In this document: piece by piece, positions 19,367 to 29,578 of the stretch
Layout: every line of letters starts with the position of its first letter
How positions within the stretch are numbered: position 1 is the stretch's first letter
NCBI GenBank assembly: GCA_016707585.1
Contig: JADJHL010000011.1
Coordinates: 372,001 to 436,000 of the forward strand
Source of the DNA: Ignavibacteriales bacterium
GTDB lineage: Bacteria; Bacteroidota; Ignavibacteria; Ignavibacteriales; Ignavibacteriaceae
Length of the DNA: 64,000 nt
Direction of reading: 5' to 3'
Position numbers and translations under genes: made by a program
Notes under the pieces: model-generated
What the model was told of the DNA's origin: nothing
What the model saw: only the letters and a program-made list of their open reading frames with translations
Databases searched by the model: none

Positions 19367-22300
19367 TCATTCATACTCATCCCAGCTTTTCATTTTTAGT
19401 TCTGATGGCTTATAATTCTTGAGCGCTTTAACAAATCTTTTTGCAATTTGCACATTTGTAAAAAGTGCAATGTTCAAATCAACGGCTTTTCTTCGTATGA
19501 TGTAATCACTGTCAAGTTCAACTTTTTCAGAAGTTTTAGGAATATTTATTACAAGATCAATTTCACCACTGCCCATATAACTTAATATGCTTGGTTCCTG
19601 GTTATCAAACGGACGGTAAAGAACTTCAACATCAAGTCCGCCATTTTCTTTATAAAATTCTGAAGTGCCTTTTGTTCCGTAAAATTTTAAACCCATCTTC
19701 TGCAGGATTTTTAATTCATCAATAAGTTCTGCTTTATTTTTTGGAGTTCCTGTTGAAAGTAAAACTCCCTTAGTTGGTACTCTTTGTCCGATTGCAAGCA
19801 AACTTTTCAAAAATGCTTCATTAAAATCATCACCCAAACAAGCAACTTCACCTGTTGATGACATTTCAACTCCGGTTACAGGATCAGAACCTTTTAATCG
19901 TGTAAAAGAAAATTGTGAAGCTTTAACTCCAACGTAATCAAGATCAAAAGAGGATTTATCAATTCTTGGAACTTTTTCTCCAAGCATTAAGCGTGTCGCA
20001 ATTTCTATAAAATTTATTTTTAGAGTTTTAGATACGAATGGAAAACTTCGTGATGCACGAAGATTACACTCAATAACTTTTACTTCGTTATCCTTTGCAA
20101 TAAACTGAATATTAAACGGCCCGGTAATTTCAAGCTTCTGAGCAATTTCACGAGTAATCATTTTTACTTTACGCATCGTTTCTAGATACGTTCGCTGAGG
20201 AGGAAGTACAATTGTTGCATCGCCGGAATGAACCCCGGCATTTTCAACATGCTCTGCAATTGCATAACAGAAAAGCTCACCTTCAGATGCAACTGCATCA
20301 ACTTCAATTTCACGGGCATCGGTAATAAACTTGCTTATCACAACAGGATGTTCAGAATTAAGATCGGTTGCTTTTTTAAGATACATTTCAAGTTCATCTT
20401 TTGTAAGTACGATGCTCATTGCCGCACCGCTAAGAACATAACTTGGTCTTATCAAAACAGGATAACCAACACTCTCCGCAAAAACTTTTGCATCTGCAAG
20501 AGTGGTAACTTCATTCCATTCAGGTTGATCGACACCAATTCTATCAAGAATTTTTGAAAACTTATGTCGGCTTTCAGCGTTATCAATTTGTTCCGGAGAA
20601 GTTCCGATTATTTTTAATCCTGCATTGTGAAGTTTCATCGAAAGATTATTGGGAACTTGTCCGCCCATTGAAACTATTATTCCTTGCGGATTTTCTTTAT
20701 CATAAATATCAAGTACACGTTCAAAAGTTAACTGCTCAAAATAAAGTTTATCGCAAATGTCATAATCCGTACTTACAGTTTCAGGATTGCAATTAATCAT
20801 AATTGATTTGTAACCAGATTTGTTTACCTGGTTTACAGCATTAACACAGCACCAATCAAACTCAACTGATGAACCGATGCGATATGCGCCGCTGCCAAGC
20901 ACAACTATCTGATCTTTTTCTCCGAGTGAAATATCATCTTCAACTCCGTGATAAGTTAAGTAGAGATAATTTGTTTGAGCAGGAAACTCTGCCGCCATTG
21001 TATCAATCTGTTTTACAACAGGAATTACATTTAATGATTTACGATACTCTCGTACTTCAAGTTCTTTTGTGTTTGTCTGCTTGCCGATTTGATAATCTGA
21101 AAATCCATTTTGCTTTAAATGCCGCATTAATTCAGTATCAACATTTTTTAATTTTTTATTTGCAATATGATTTTCAAGATCAACAATATTTTTCATCTTA
21201 TACAAAAACCATTTTGTAATTTTTGTAAGATCGTGAATCTTATCAACAGAGTAACCTTGCTTAAGTGCAACAGCAATTGCAAAAATTCTTTTATCGGTTG
21301 GTTCAGATAATTCTTTATCAAGATTTGCAAAGTTCATGTCGTTGCCTACAAATCCCTGCATTCCAACATCAAGCATGCGAATAGCTTTTTGTAAAACTTC
21401 TTCAAAACTTCTGCCGAGCGACATTACTTCGCCAACTGATTTCATTTCTGAACCAAGTTGTGTACTAACTTGTTGAAATTTTTGTAAATCCCAGCGTGGA
21501 AATTTTAATGCAACATAATCAAGCGCTGGTTCAAAGTTTGCGGATGTTTCCTGCGTGATGATATTTACAACTTCATTTAGCGCATAACCCAGTGCAAGTT
21601 TTGTTGCGATGAATGCGAGCGGATAACCTGTTGCTTTTGATGCAAGTGCTGAACTTCTGCTTAATCGTGCATTCACTTCAATAATTCTATAATCTTCAGA
21701 ATTCGGATCAAGGGCATATTGAATGTTACACTCACCAATAATTCCGAGATGGCGGATTAATTTTATTCCAATCGAGCGAAGTTTAAAATTTTCTTTTGCA
21801 GATAATGTTTGAACAGGAGCAATTACAACACTATCGCCCGTGTGTATTCCCATCGGATCAATATTTTCCATTGAGCAGATTGTAATACAATTATCATAAT
21901 TATCACGAACAATTTCGTATTCAACTTCTTTCCAGCCGTAAAGAGATTCTTCAATTAAAATTTGTTTTGTAAATGAAAATGCACGCTTTGCTTTTTCAAC
22001 TAATTCTTCTTTATTGTTTACAATTCCTGAACCTAATCCGCCAAGTGCATAAGCAATACGAACCATAACAGGAAAGTTGATTTCCTCAGCAACCTTTACT
22101 GCCTCATCCACGTTTTTTGCTGTTTTACTTCTTGCAATCTTTAATCCAACTTCCGCAACACGATCTCCAAATAATAATCTGTCTTCAGTATCTTTAATAG
22201 TATCAACTGGAGTTCCAAGAACTTTGATGTTATACTTTTCTAAAATTCCTTTGTCGTATAAATCAACTCCAACATTAAGTGCAGTTTGTCCACCGAACTG

Positions 22301-22564
22301 AAGTAAGATTGAATCAGGCTGTTCTTTAAGGATTATTTTTTCAACAAACTCAGTTTTAATTGGAACGAAATAAACTTTATCCGCAAAGTATTCTGATGTT
22401 TGAATCGTTGCAATGTTAGGATTGACGAGTACAGTTGTAATTCCATCTTCCTTAAGTGCTTTTATAGCTTGCGAACCGGAGTAATCAAACTCACCTGCTT
22501 GCCCGATTTGCAAAGCACCGCTGCCAAGAATTAAAACTTTTTTTGGTTTACCTTTTTTAATCAT
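19367..22564 (-). CDS. carB: Carbamoyl-phosphate synthase large subunit
   Basis: 1065 residues, full length for the family (about 1070). It makes carbamoyl phosphate from glutamine-derived ammonia, bicarbonate and two ATP for pyrimidine and arginine synthesis. Two ATP-grasp halves are visible: KVLILGSGALQIGQAGEFDYSG opens the first and QIVVLGSGAYRIGSSVEFDWC the second. ECNLRASRSFPFVSKT lies in the second half, and a C-terminal MGS-like allosteric domain (about 930-1065) ends the protein. No frameshift is present in 3.2 kb. It follows carA on the same strand, with a 111-bp spacer that holds a dispersed repeat. Confidence 0.97.
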   Translation of the reverse strand: MIKKGKPKKVLILGSGALQIGQAGEFDYSGSQAIKALKEDGITTVLVNPNIATIQTSEYFADKVYFVPIKTEFVEKIILKEQPDSILLQFGGQTALNVGVDLYDKGILEKYNIKVLGTPVDTIKDTEDRLLFGDRVAEVGLKIARSKTAKNVDEAVKVAEEINFPVMVRIAYALGGLGSGIVNNKEELVEKAKRAFSFTKQILIEESLYGWKEVEYEIVRDNYDNCITICSMENIDPMGIHTGDSVVIAPVQTLSAKENFKLRSIGIKLIRHLGIIGECNIQYALDPNSEDYRIIEVNARLSRSSALASKATGYPLAFIATKLALGYALNEVVNIITQETSANFEPALDYVALKFPRWDLQKFQQVSTQLGSEMKSVGEVMSLGRSFEEVLQKAIRMLDVGMQGFVGNDMNFANLDKELSEPTDKRIFAIAVALKQGYSVDKIHDLTKITKWFLYKMKNIVDLENHIANKKLKNVDTELMRHLKQNGFSDYQIGKQTNTKELEVREYRKSLNVIPVVKQIDTMAAEFPAQTNYLYLTYHGVEDDISLGEKDQIVVLGSGAYRIGSSVEFDWCCVNAVNQVNKSGYKSIMINCNPETVSTDYDICDKLYFEQLTFERVLDIYDKENPQGIIVSMGGQVPNNLSMKLHNAGLKIIGTSPEQIDNAESRHKFSKILDRIGVDQPEWNEVTTLADAKVFAESVGYPVLIRPSYVLSGAAMSIVLTKDELEMYLKKATDLNSEHPVVISKFITDAREIEVDAVASEGELFCYAIAEHVENAGVHSGDATIVLPPQRTYLETMRKVKMITREIAQKLEITGPFNIQFIAKDNEVKVIECNLRASRSFPFVSKTLKINFIEIATRLMLGEKVPRIDKSSFDLDYVGVKASQFSFTRLKGSDPVTGVEMSSTGEVACLGDDFNEAFLKSLLAIGQRVPTKGVLLSTGTPKNKAELIDELKILQKMGLKFYGTKGTSEFYKENGGLDVEVLYRPFDNQEPSILSYMGSGEIDLVINIPKTSEKVELDSDYIIRRKAVDLNIALFTNVQIAKRFVKALKNYKPSELKMKSWDEYE

Positions 22565-22581
22565 TTCATTTCTCTCACTTT

Positions 22582-22670
22582 GTCATGCTGAACCTGCCTG
22601 TCGACAGACAGGCTTGTTTCAGCATCTTTCTATTATAATCAGAGATCCCGAAACGAGTTCGGGATGATGC
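22582..22670. repeat. Dispersed palindromic repeat in the carA-carB spacer
   Basis: Three nested or adjacent inverted repeats are visible: GCCTGTC-gaca-GACAGGC, TGCTGAA with TTTCAGCA around it, and CCCGAA-acgag-TTCGGG, beginning with GTCATGCTGAAC. This pattern is typical of mobile extragenic repeats in Bacteroidota. It is inserted inside an operon without breaking either gene. Confidence 0.75.
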
Positions 22671-22675
22671 TATTA

Positions 22676-23752
22676 TCATTTAAGTGCTCTAACAAACATA
22701 TCAAATATAAATTCGCTGTCGTCTGGTCCGGGAGAAGCTTCCGGGTGAAACTGCGAAGCAAAAAATGGTTTTGAAATATGAATGATCCCTTCATTTGTTC
22801 CGTCATTATCGTTTACAAACCATTCCCGCCAATCTTGTGCTAAAGTTTTTGCATCAACAGCATAGCCATGATTTTGTGATGTAATATAACAGCGCTTTGT
22901 TCCAAGTTCATTACAAGGCTGGTTGTGACCACGATGACCATATTTTAATTTGTAGGTATCAGCTCCTGCCGCAAGAGCAAGTATCTGCGAACCAAGACAA
23001 ATCCCAAGAATTGGTTTGTGAAATTGCATTGCAATCTTCGCATGCTCAATAGTTTTTTTATTTAATTTTGGATCACCGGGACCATTTGAAATTACAATTC
23101 CGTTTGCATCCATTGTTGTAAAATCATAATTGTAAGGCACGCGGATAACAGTAATATCTCTACCAAGAAAAGCACGAATTATATTATTCTTTGTTCCGCA
23201 ATCCACAAGAATTATTTTTTGTGAACCAGCTTTGTACTCAACAACTTCTTTAACACTAACTTCTGCAACAAGATTTGTTTTGTTTGGATCTTGAAATCCA
23301 ACATCAGCTTTTTCATCAATAATGATTTTACCAAGCATTGTTCCTTTATCACGAAGTTTTCTTGTCAACATTCTTGTATCAATTCCATATATGCCGGGAA
23401 TTTTTTCTTCAATCATCCAATCAGATAAAGAACGTTTTGCACTCCAATGTGAATACTCAAACGAATAATCAGTAACAATTAAAGCACGGCAATGAATATT
23501 ATCTGATTCAAAATTTTTAAACAATCCATCTTCTTTTTCTTTAGATGGAATTCCATAATTTCCGATAAGCGGATATGTGCAAACTAAAATTTGTCCACGG
23601 TAAGACGGATCAGTCATTGTTTCGGGATAGCCAACCATTCCGGTATTAAACACAACTTCACCGTTGGTATTTCCTTCAAATCCAAAACTGTAACCGGCAA
23701 ACTCAGTTCCGTCTTCAAGGATTAGTTTAGCTTTTGTTTTTTGTTTATTCAT
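22676..23752 (-). CDS. carA: Carbamoyl-phosphate synthase small (glutaminase) subunit
   Basis: 358 residues. The N-terminal CPSase small-chain domain (LILEDGTEFAGYSFG, MVGYPETMTDPSYRGQI) is followed by a class I glutamine amidotransferase domain with nucleophile C252 in GICLGSQ and the H336/E338 pair in QFHPEASPG, so all triad residues are present. It releases ammonia for CarB, encoded just downstream. It is slightly shorter than E. coli CarA (382). The upstream sequence runs into a corrupted homopolymer stretch at 23795, so its promoter cannot be read. Confidence 0.97.
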   Translation of the reverse strand: MNKQKTKAKLILEDGTEFAGYSFGFEGNTNGEVVFNTGMVGYPETMTDPSYRGQILVCTYPLIGNYGIPSKEKEDGLFKNFESDNIHCRALIVTDYSFEYSHWSAKRSLSDWMIEEKIPGIYGIDTRMLTRKLRDKGTMLGKIIIDEKADVGFQDPNKTNLVAEVSVKEVVEYKAGSQKIILVDCGTKNNIIRAFLGRDITVIRVPYNYDFTTMDANGIVISNGPGDPKLNKKTIEHAKIAMQFHKPILGICLGSQILALAAGADTYKLKYGHRGHNQPCNELGTKRCYITSQNHGYAVDAKTLAQDWREWFVNDNDGTNEGIIHISKPFFASQFHPEASPGPDDSEFIFDMFVRALK

Positions 23753-23794
23753 ATAGTTACACAGTTCAATTAAAATATTTTTAAATTGTTTTAT

Positions 23795-24316
<522 letters not shown>

Positions 24317-24327
24317 ACACTTTGGTG

Positions 24328-24355
24328 AAAAAAATAGCCACTCCAAAAGTGGCTA
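24328..24355 (-). terminator. Hairpin with T tract on the minus strand
   Basis: TAGCCACT (24335-24342) pairs with AGTGGCTA (24348-24355), followed on the minus strand by seven T (24334-24328). The form is a good terminator, but no minus-strand gene is visible upstream of it, so its role is unclear. Confidence 0.45.
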
Positions 24356-24518
24356 AAACTTCAAATCATACTAATATTTTTAAATAGTTTTTGAGCAATG
24401 GCATTCTTATTTTTATGCACAAATATATGATATTCTGAAATAAATCCGATAGTCAATTTCTAAATTCAAGTAAAAAAAAGTATTTGATAATACTATTTAT
24501 CCTATAAATCGACTGATA

Positions 24519-26585
24519 ATGAAAGAATCAAAAAAAATATTATTACTAGTAATTGCGGTTTTACTGTTTTGTATAATTTCAATAAAACCCCAAACGCAGT
24601 TAGATTCATTAAAAAATGCTCTTTCTAAAAGCGAAGGCAAACAAAAAGTAAAACTATTAATAAAAATTGGTTACTTTCTTTCCTCTGAAAATCCAAAAGA
24701 AGCTATTACTTATCTTGATGATGCTATTACACTTGCAGAACAAACAAATAACAAATGGAACAAAGCTGATGCTTTATTTAACAAGGGTGTGGCACTCTGG
24801 CACCTTGGCGAAATAAAGCAATCTGATGAATATTATGCTCAAGCTATTCCTATTTATGAGCAGTTTAATGATTCATCAAGCCTGATAAAAGTTTTTAACT
24901 CGCAGGCAATTAATCATCAGATGAAAGGTAATGTTGATTTAGCCTTTGAAACATTTTTGCATTCACTTGATTACGCAAAAAAGATTGGGGATAATGGAAC
25001 AATTCTAAATACACTATTAAACATCGGAATTATGTATGATAACGTCGGGAATTTTGATAAATGTTTAAGCTATTATTTAGAAGCTCTAAAATATGCTGAT
25101 GGAAATGATAAAGCCTCGTTAGCATTGTTGCAAAGCTATATTGCAGAAGTTTACTTAAGTATAAAAGATTTTACAAAAGCAGAAGAGTTTCTTAATAAAG
25201 CAATTGAAAACTCTAAACTTTCTAATGATACTAATAGTCTTATTTGGGCATACTCAAGTTTAGGCGAAATACAACTTGATAAAAAAAATTATAAAGCTGC
25301 GGAAAATTATTTTAAACAATCGTTAGAACTTTCACAAAAATCTGAATTTAAACTTGAAGTAATACACTCATTAACTGACCTTGGAAAATTTTATAGTACA
25401 ACAAATAATCTTGCACTTGCTGAAAAGTATTTAGGCAAAGCAGCCATATTAGCTAATGAGATAAAATCTTTGAACGATCTTGTTGTTATTTATGGGGAGC
25501 TTTCTTTGTTAAATTCCAAAACCCAGAATTATAAAAAAGCATTTGAGTATCATAAACAGTATAAAGAATTTAGTGATAGTTTATTCGCAATTTCAAACAC
25601 ACAGCAAATTGCTGAACTTGATGCAAAGTATGAGTTGAAACAAAATGAAAGGCAAACAGATCTTCTAAAAAATGAAAATGAATTACAAAAAAAAGTAATT
25701 AACTCTCAAAAAATAATTGCTCTTGTTATAGCTGTTTTATCAATTGCATCAATCATATTTATCTGGTTGTTGTTAAGAAACAGAAATAAAATTTTAAAAG
25801 CCAATAATTTGCTTTTACAAAAGAATGATGAAATTGAAAATCAACGAAATGAAATTAGCCAGAAGAATGAAGTTCTTGCCGGATTAAATGCAACAAAAGA
25901 TAAATTTTTCTCAATCATTGCACACGATTTGCGAAATCCAATTGCTGCGTTTGTAAATATTTCTGATTTGCTTGAACAGGATTATGACAAACTAAGTGAA
26001 TCAGATAAAAAAGAAATTATTGGGCAGATGAATTTGTCATCCAAAAATTTAATAATGCTTTTGGAAAATCTTCTTACCTGGGCAAGATTATCTAACGATA
26101 AAATTGATGTTTTTACTGAAAAGATAATCATATCTGATATTGTTGAAGCATCGGTTTATCCTTATTTGCAAGCAGCACAAAATAAAAAAATTAAAATCAC
26201 TACAGATGTTCCGAAAAATATTTTGATAGCCACTGATAGATTTATTTTTCAGGCAATTCTTGGTAACCTTATAAACAATGCAATTAAATTTTCAAATCAG
26301 CATAGTGATATTAATGTTATGCTTTATGTTAACCAGAACAGTTATGACTTGATTGTGAAAGATCATGGAATTGGTATTGAAGAATCACAACTAAGAAATA
26401 TTTTTGTACTCGGTAAAGTTTCTACTGGCAGAGGAACAATGGGTGAATCTGGCACGGGACTGGGGCTGGTTTTAGTTAAAGAACTTGTTGAAAAAATTAA
26501 CTGGCACATTGATGTAAAGAGTAAAGTTAATGCTGGCACTGAGTTTATAGTTTCAATACCAAAAGCAAATGATATTTTATCTTGA
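24519..26585 (+). CDS. TPR-containing membrane sensor histidine kinase
   Basis: 688 residues. It has an N-terminal signal or membrane anchor (about 6-24), TPR repeats (about 40-360, e.g. LLNIGIMYDNVGNFDKCLSYYLEAL), a second membrane segment (about 397-420), a coiled coil, then a HisKA domain with H469 in FSIIAHDLRNP and a HATPase domain (NLINNAIKFS, DHGIGI, GESGTGLGL). The TPR part would be periplasmic. The H-box and ATP-binding boxes are intact. No response regulator is adjacent, so it is an orphan kinase here. The upstream 160 bases are AT-rich with no clear operator. Confidence 0.9.
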   Translation: MKESKKILLLVIAVLLFCIISIKPQTQLDSLKNALSKSEGKQKVKLLIKIGYFLSSENPKEAITYLDDAITLAEQTNNKWNKADALFNKGVALWHLGEIKQSDEYYAQAIPIYEQFNDSSSLIKVFNSQAINHQMKGNVDLAFETFLHSLDYAKKIGDNGTILNTLLNIGIMYDNVGNFDKCLSYYLEALKYADGNDKASLALLQSYIAEVYLSIKDFTKAEEFLNKAIENSKLSNDTNSLIWAYSSLGEIQLDKKNYKAAENYFKQSLELSQKSEFKLEVIHSLTDLGKFYSTTNNLALAEKYLGKAAILANEIKSLNDLVVIYGELSLLNSKTQNYKKAFEYHKQYKEFSDSLFAISNTQQIAELDAKYELKQNERQTDLLKNENELQKKVINSQKIIALVIAVLSIASIIFIWLLLRNRNKILKANNLLLQKNDEIENQRNEISQKNEVLAGLNATKDKFFSIIAHDLRNPIAAFVNISDLLEQDYDKLSESDKKEIIGQMNLSSKNLIMLLENLLTWARLSNDKIDVFTEKIIISDIVEASVYPYLQAAQNKKIKITTDVPKNILIATDRFIFQAILGNLINNAIKFSNQHSDINVMLYVNQNSYDLIVKDHGIGIEESQLRNIFVLGKVSTGRGTMGESGTGLGLVLVKELVEKINWHIDVKSKVNAGTEFIVSIPKANDILS

Positions 26586-26773
26586 TGATGATTTAATCAT
26601 AATAATTTGAATTTGACAATCTTATTTCTGATTTTTGCACATAAATGATAGCAACAAAACACAAATCCAAATTTTGAATATTATTTTATCGTTTCATACA
26701 AAAAAAAATTTCAGTTCTCATCTAATCTTTATATCAAGTTATAGTAAAAATTATTTTATCTAAAAGAGATTAT

Positions 26774-28135
26774 ATGCCTGCAAAAAAAATCGACCCAACA
26801 AAAAAAACTCCTAAAACATTTGTGCTTGATACAAATGTAATTCTGCACGATGCCGATTCAATAAAAATGTTTCAGGAAAATGATGTTGTTGTACCTTTAA
26901 CCGTTATTGAAGAACTTGATCACTTTAAACGAGGAAGTCAAGTTATCAACTTAAATGCACGTGAGTTTGCTAGAACTCTCGATTCGATGACTGGTTCTGC
27001 ATTGTTTAATGGTGGAATTTCGATGGGAAAGGGAAGAGGCAAACTAAGGATTGCAATATTAAAAGGATTAGCTCCCGCAATTCGGGATGTTTTTAAAGAT
27101 GATACACCAGATCATCGTGTGTTAAGTGTTGCTTATGAATGGCAGGAAAAGTTAAAAGGTAAATCTCAGGTAATTCTTGTTACTAAAGATGTTAACCTTA
27201 GAATGAAGTCGAAAGCTCTGGGAATACTTGCCGAAGATTATACAACCGATAGAGTTAAAAGCATAGAAGAACTTTACAGCGGTAAAGGAATTATTGAGGA
27301 TTTTGATGATAATGTTCTTATAAATTTATTTCAGCCACCTTATGAAGTTAACGCCAGTAAGTTTTTGAAAAAACTAAATGGTGAAGCATTCCCAAATAAA
27401 TATTTCATTCTTAAAAATCAGTTTAGATCAGTTCTTGCGCATCTTGATTCTAACAAAGAAAAATTAATTAAGATTGATAAGACTACTGTTTACGGAATTA
27501 CTCCACGCAATGCAGAACAAACATTTGCAGTGAACGCTTTAATCAATCCAGAAGTTAGACTTGTTTCTATGACTGGGAAAGCCGGAACAGGAAAAACATT
27601 GTTGGCTCTTGCGAGTGCTTTGCAGGTTAAAAAAAATTACAGGCAAATATTTATTGCGCGTCCGATTGTTCCATTAAGTAATAAAGATATTGGATATTTA
27701 CCTGGTGATGTTGAAAGCAAACTCGCACCATATATGCAGCCCTTATGGGATAATTTAAAAGTTATTCAGGATCAATTTCCGGAAAATGATAAACAGCATA
27801 CTGCAATTGATACGATGATTAAAGATGAAAAACTTGTCATCGAACCTTTATCATACATACGCGGCAGAAGTTTGCAAAGAATATTTTTTATTGTTGATGA
27901 AGCACAAAATCTTACTCCGCACGAAATTAAAACAATTATTACTCGTGCAGGCGAAGGAGCAAAAGTTGTATTCACCGGAGATATTTATCAAATAGATCAT
28001 CCATATCTTGATGGACAATCAAACGGACTTTCGTATCTTATCGATAGATTTAAAGGACAAAAATTATACGCTCATATCAATCTAGAAAAAGGTGAACGAT
28101 CTGAGTTAGCAGAATTGGCAAGCAATCTCTTATAA
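26774..28135 (+). CDS. PIN-PhoH fusion protein (PhoH2-type RNase/helicase)
   Basis: 453 residues. An N-terminal PIN ribonuclease domain (about 14-165) shows the acidic residues D19 in FVLDTNVIL, E46/E47, D113 and D139. A PhoH-like ATPase domain (about 240-450) has Walker A GKAGTGKT (268-275) and Walker B FFIVDEAQN. PhoH2-type PIN-PhoH proteins unwind and cleave RNA. Length fits. It stands between the histidine kinase and a lipoprotein gene that starts nine bases after its stop, so those two are likely co-transcribed. Confidence 0.92.
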   Translation: MPAKKIDPTKKTPKTFVLDTNVILHDADSIKMFQENDVVVPLTVIEELDHFKRGSQVINLNAREFARTLDSMTGSALFNGGISMGKGRGKLRIAILKGLAPAIRDVFKDDTPDHRVLSVAYEWQEKLKGKSQVILVTKDVNLRMKSKALGILAEDYTTDRVKSIEELYSGKGIIEDFDDNVLINLFQPPYEVNASKFLKKLNGEAFPNKYFILKNQFRSVLAHLDSNKEKLIKIDKTTVYGITPRNAEQTFAVNALINPEVRLVSMTGKAGTGKTLLALASALQVKKNYRQIFIARPIVPLSNKDIGYLPGDVESKLAPYMQPLWDNLKVIQDQFPENDKQHTAIDTMIKDEKLVIEPLSYIRGRSLQRIFFIVDEAQNLTPHEIKTIITRAGEGAKVVFTGDIYQIDHPYLDGQSNGLSYLIDRFKGQKLYAHINLEKGERSELAELASNLL

Positions 28136-28144
28136 AGGAACAAA

Positions 28145-28969
28145 ATGAAAAAAGTAAAATTTATTTTAGCTGGATTTCTATTAACAACATTATTTGGTGG
28201 ATGTTTACAGGTAGATACAAAAGTAAATGTAAACAAAGATGGAAGTGGTACAATTGAAGAAACTGTTTTAATGAAGGATGCTGTGATCCAGATGTTTAAG
28301 GAATTTGCAGTAATGTTTGATTCAACAAAGAGCGAAGATTTTCAGATGTTTAAGGAGGATGAACTAAAAACTAAAGCTGTAAATTATGGCGAGGGTGTTG
28401 AATATGTTTCTGGTGAAAAATTTTCAATTGAAGGTTATGAGGGATACAAAGTTGTATATTCATTTAAAGACATAAACAAGATAAAACTTAGCCCAAGTCC
28501 GGATGATAAAGTTCCTTTTGGTGATGATATGGGTGCTGAAGTAAGTAAAGAAAAAGCAGTGGATGATTATCTTAAGTTTAATTTTACTAAAGGAAATCCT
28601 TCAACTTTAGTTATTAATTTTCCAAAACCACAGGCAGAGGTTGATTCTGTTTTAGAAGATAATGAAGCTGTTCAGGATTCAGCATTTAATGAAGATATGA
28701 ATGACAAATTAACAGAAATGTTTGATGGTTTGAAAATGAAACTCGTGATTAATCTTAATGATGATATTGATGAAACGGATGCTTCTTTCGTAGATGGTAA
28801 TCAAGTTACTGTTATGCAGGTTGATTTTTCTGAAATTTTAAAACACAAAGATGTAATGGATAAACTGCAAAAAAGTAAACCAGAAACAATGGAACAATTC
28901 AAAGAAGCAGTTGGAGATATTGAAGGAATTAAAGTTGAGTTTAAAGATAAAATAACAATCAAGTTTTAG
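28145..28969 (+). CDS. Hypothetical lipoprotein
   Basis: 274 residues with a lipoprotein signal (MKKVKFILAGFLLTTLFGGC, Cys 20). The mature part begins QVDTKVNVNKDGSGTIEETV, a beta-hairpin pattern seen in LppM-like and other bacterial lipoproteins with a predicted Ig-like or barrel fold, and is rich in Asp, Glu and Lys. I cannot assign a function. It has a good ribosome site (AAAGGAAC) and follows phoH by nine bases. The next gene starts 24 bases after its stop, so the three genes look like one transcript ending at the terminator near 29480. Confidence 0.75.
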   Translation: MKKVKFILAGFLLTTLFGGCLQVDTKVNVNKDGSGTIEETVLMKDAVIQMFKEFAVMFDSTKSEDFQMFKEDELKTKAVNYGEGVEYVSGEKFSIEGYEGYKVVYSFKDINKIKLSPSPDDKVPFGDDMGAEVSKEKAVDDYLKFNFTKGNPSTLVINFPKPQAEVDSVLEDNEAVQDSAFNEDMNDKLTEMFDGLKMKLVINLNDDIDETDASFVDGNQVTVMQVDFSEILKHKDVMDKLQKSKPETMEQFKEAVGDIEGIKVEFKDKITIKF

Positions 28970-28993
28970 TAAATAAAAACAGAAAGGAAACAC

Positions 28994-29449
28994 GTGAGAT
29001 ATTTAGTAACGCTTTTAGCATTTGTAATTACTTTTAATAGTTATGCACAATCAGAAAAATTTGGGAGAGAAATTTCGCTAACTGAAAAAACAAGCATTTC
29101 AAAAATATTAACTGCACCGGAAGATTTTGTTGGCAAAACAGTTTTGGTTGAAGGTGAAATACTTGATGTTTGCGCTATGGCTGGCTGTTGGATGGAATTA
29201 AAAAGTGATGCTGAAAATCAAAAAATAAAAATTAAAGTTAAAGATGGTGATATTGTTTTTCCTGTTGAAGCAAAGGGAAAAAATGCTGTTGTTGAAGGAA
29301 CAGTTTATAAAATCGATTTAACAAAAGAAGAAGCACTTGAATATTATGAACACGTTGCGGCTGAACAAGGAACTGAATTCGACCCCGCAACTGTAACGGG
29401 TCCAATTACTTTTTACCAGATAAAAGGACTTGGTGCAGAGATAAAATAA
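28994..29449 (+). CDS. DUF4920-domain exported protein
   Basis: 151 residues. GTG start at 28994 with AAAGGA five bases upstream. A signal peptide (MRYLVTLLAFVITFNSYAQ) is followed by an OB-fold-like domain: LTAPEDFVGKTVLVEGEILDVCAMAGCWMEL, with a CxxxxCW pair that is the DUF4920 hallmark and could bind a metal or form a disulfide. Function is unknown; many members lie near redox or nitrous-oxide-related genes, which is not the case here. It is the last gene before a terminator. Confidence 0.85.
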   Translation: MRYLVTLLAFVITFNSYAQSEKFGREISLTEKTSISKILTAPEDFVGKTVLVEGEILDVCAMAGCWMELKSDAENQKIKIKVKDGDIVFPVEAKGKNAVVEGTVYKIDLTKEEALEYYEHVAAEQGTEFDPATVTGPITFYQIKGLGAEIK

Positions 29450-29466
29450 ATTTTAGATATTTATTT

Positions 29467-29490
29467 AAAGGCTCGAAAGAGCCTTTTTTT
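29467..29490 (+). terminator. Rho-independent terminator
   Basis: AAAGGCTC (29467-29474), a GAAA loop, GAGCCTTT (29479-29486) and a T run to 29490 form a compact, strong terminator 17 bases after the DUF4920 stop. Confidence 0.92.
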
Positions 29491-29578
29491 ATTTTAAATG
29501 TAAATATTTCATTTACTATTTGCTCACAAATCTTAATTCTTCATTATACATTGATAATTGTATATTGTAAATTTCAAA

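Noticed and set aside
20228..21219. Plus-strand frames inside carB
   Set aside because: They are shadows of the conserved carB frame.
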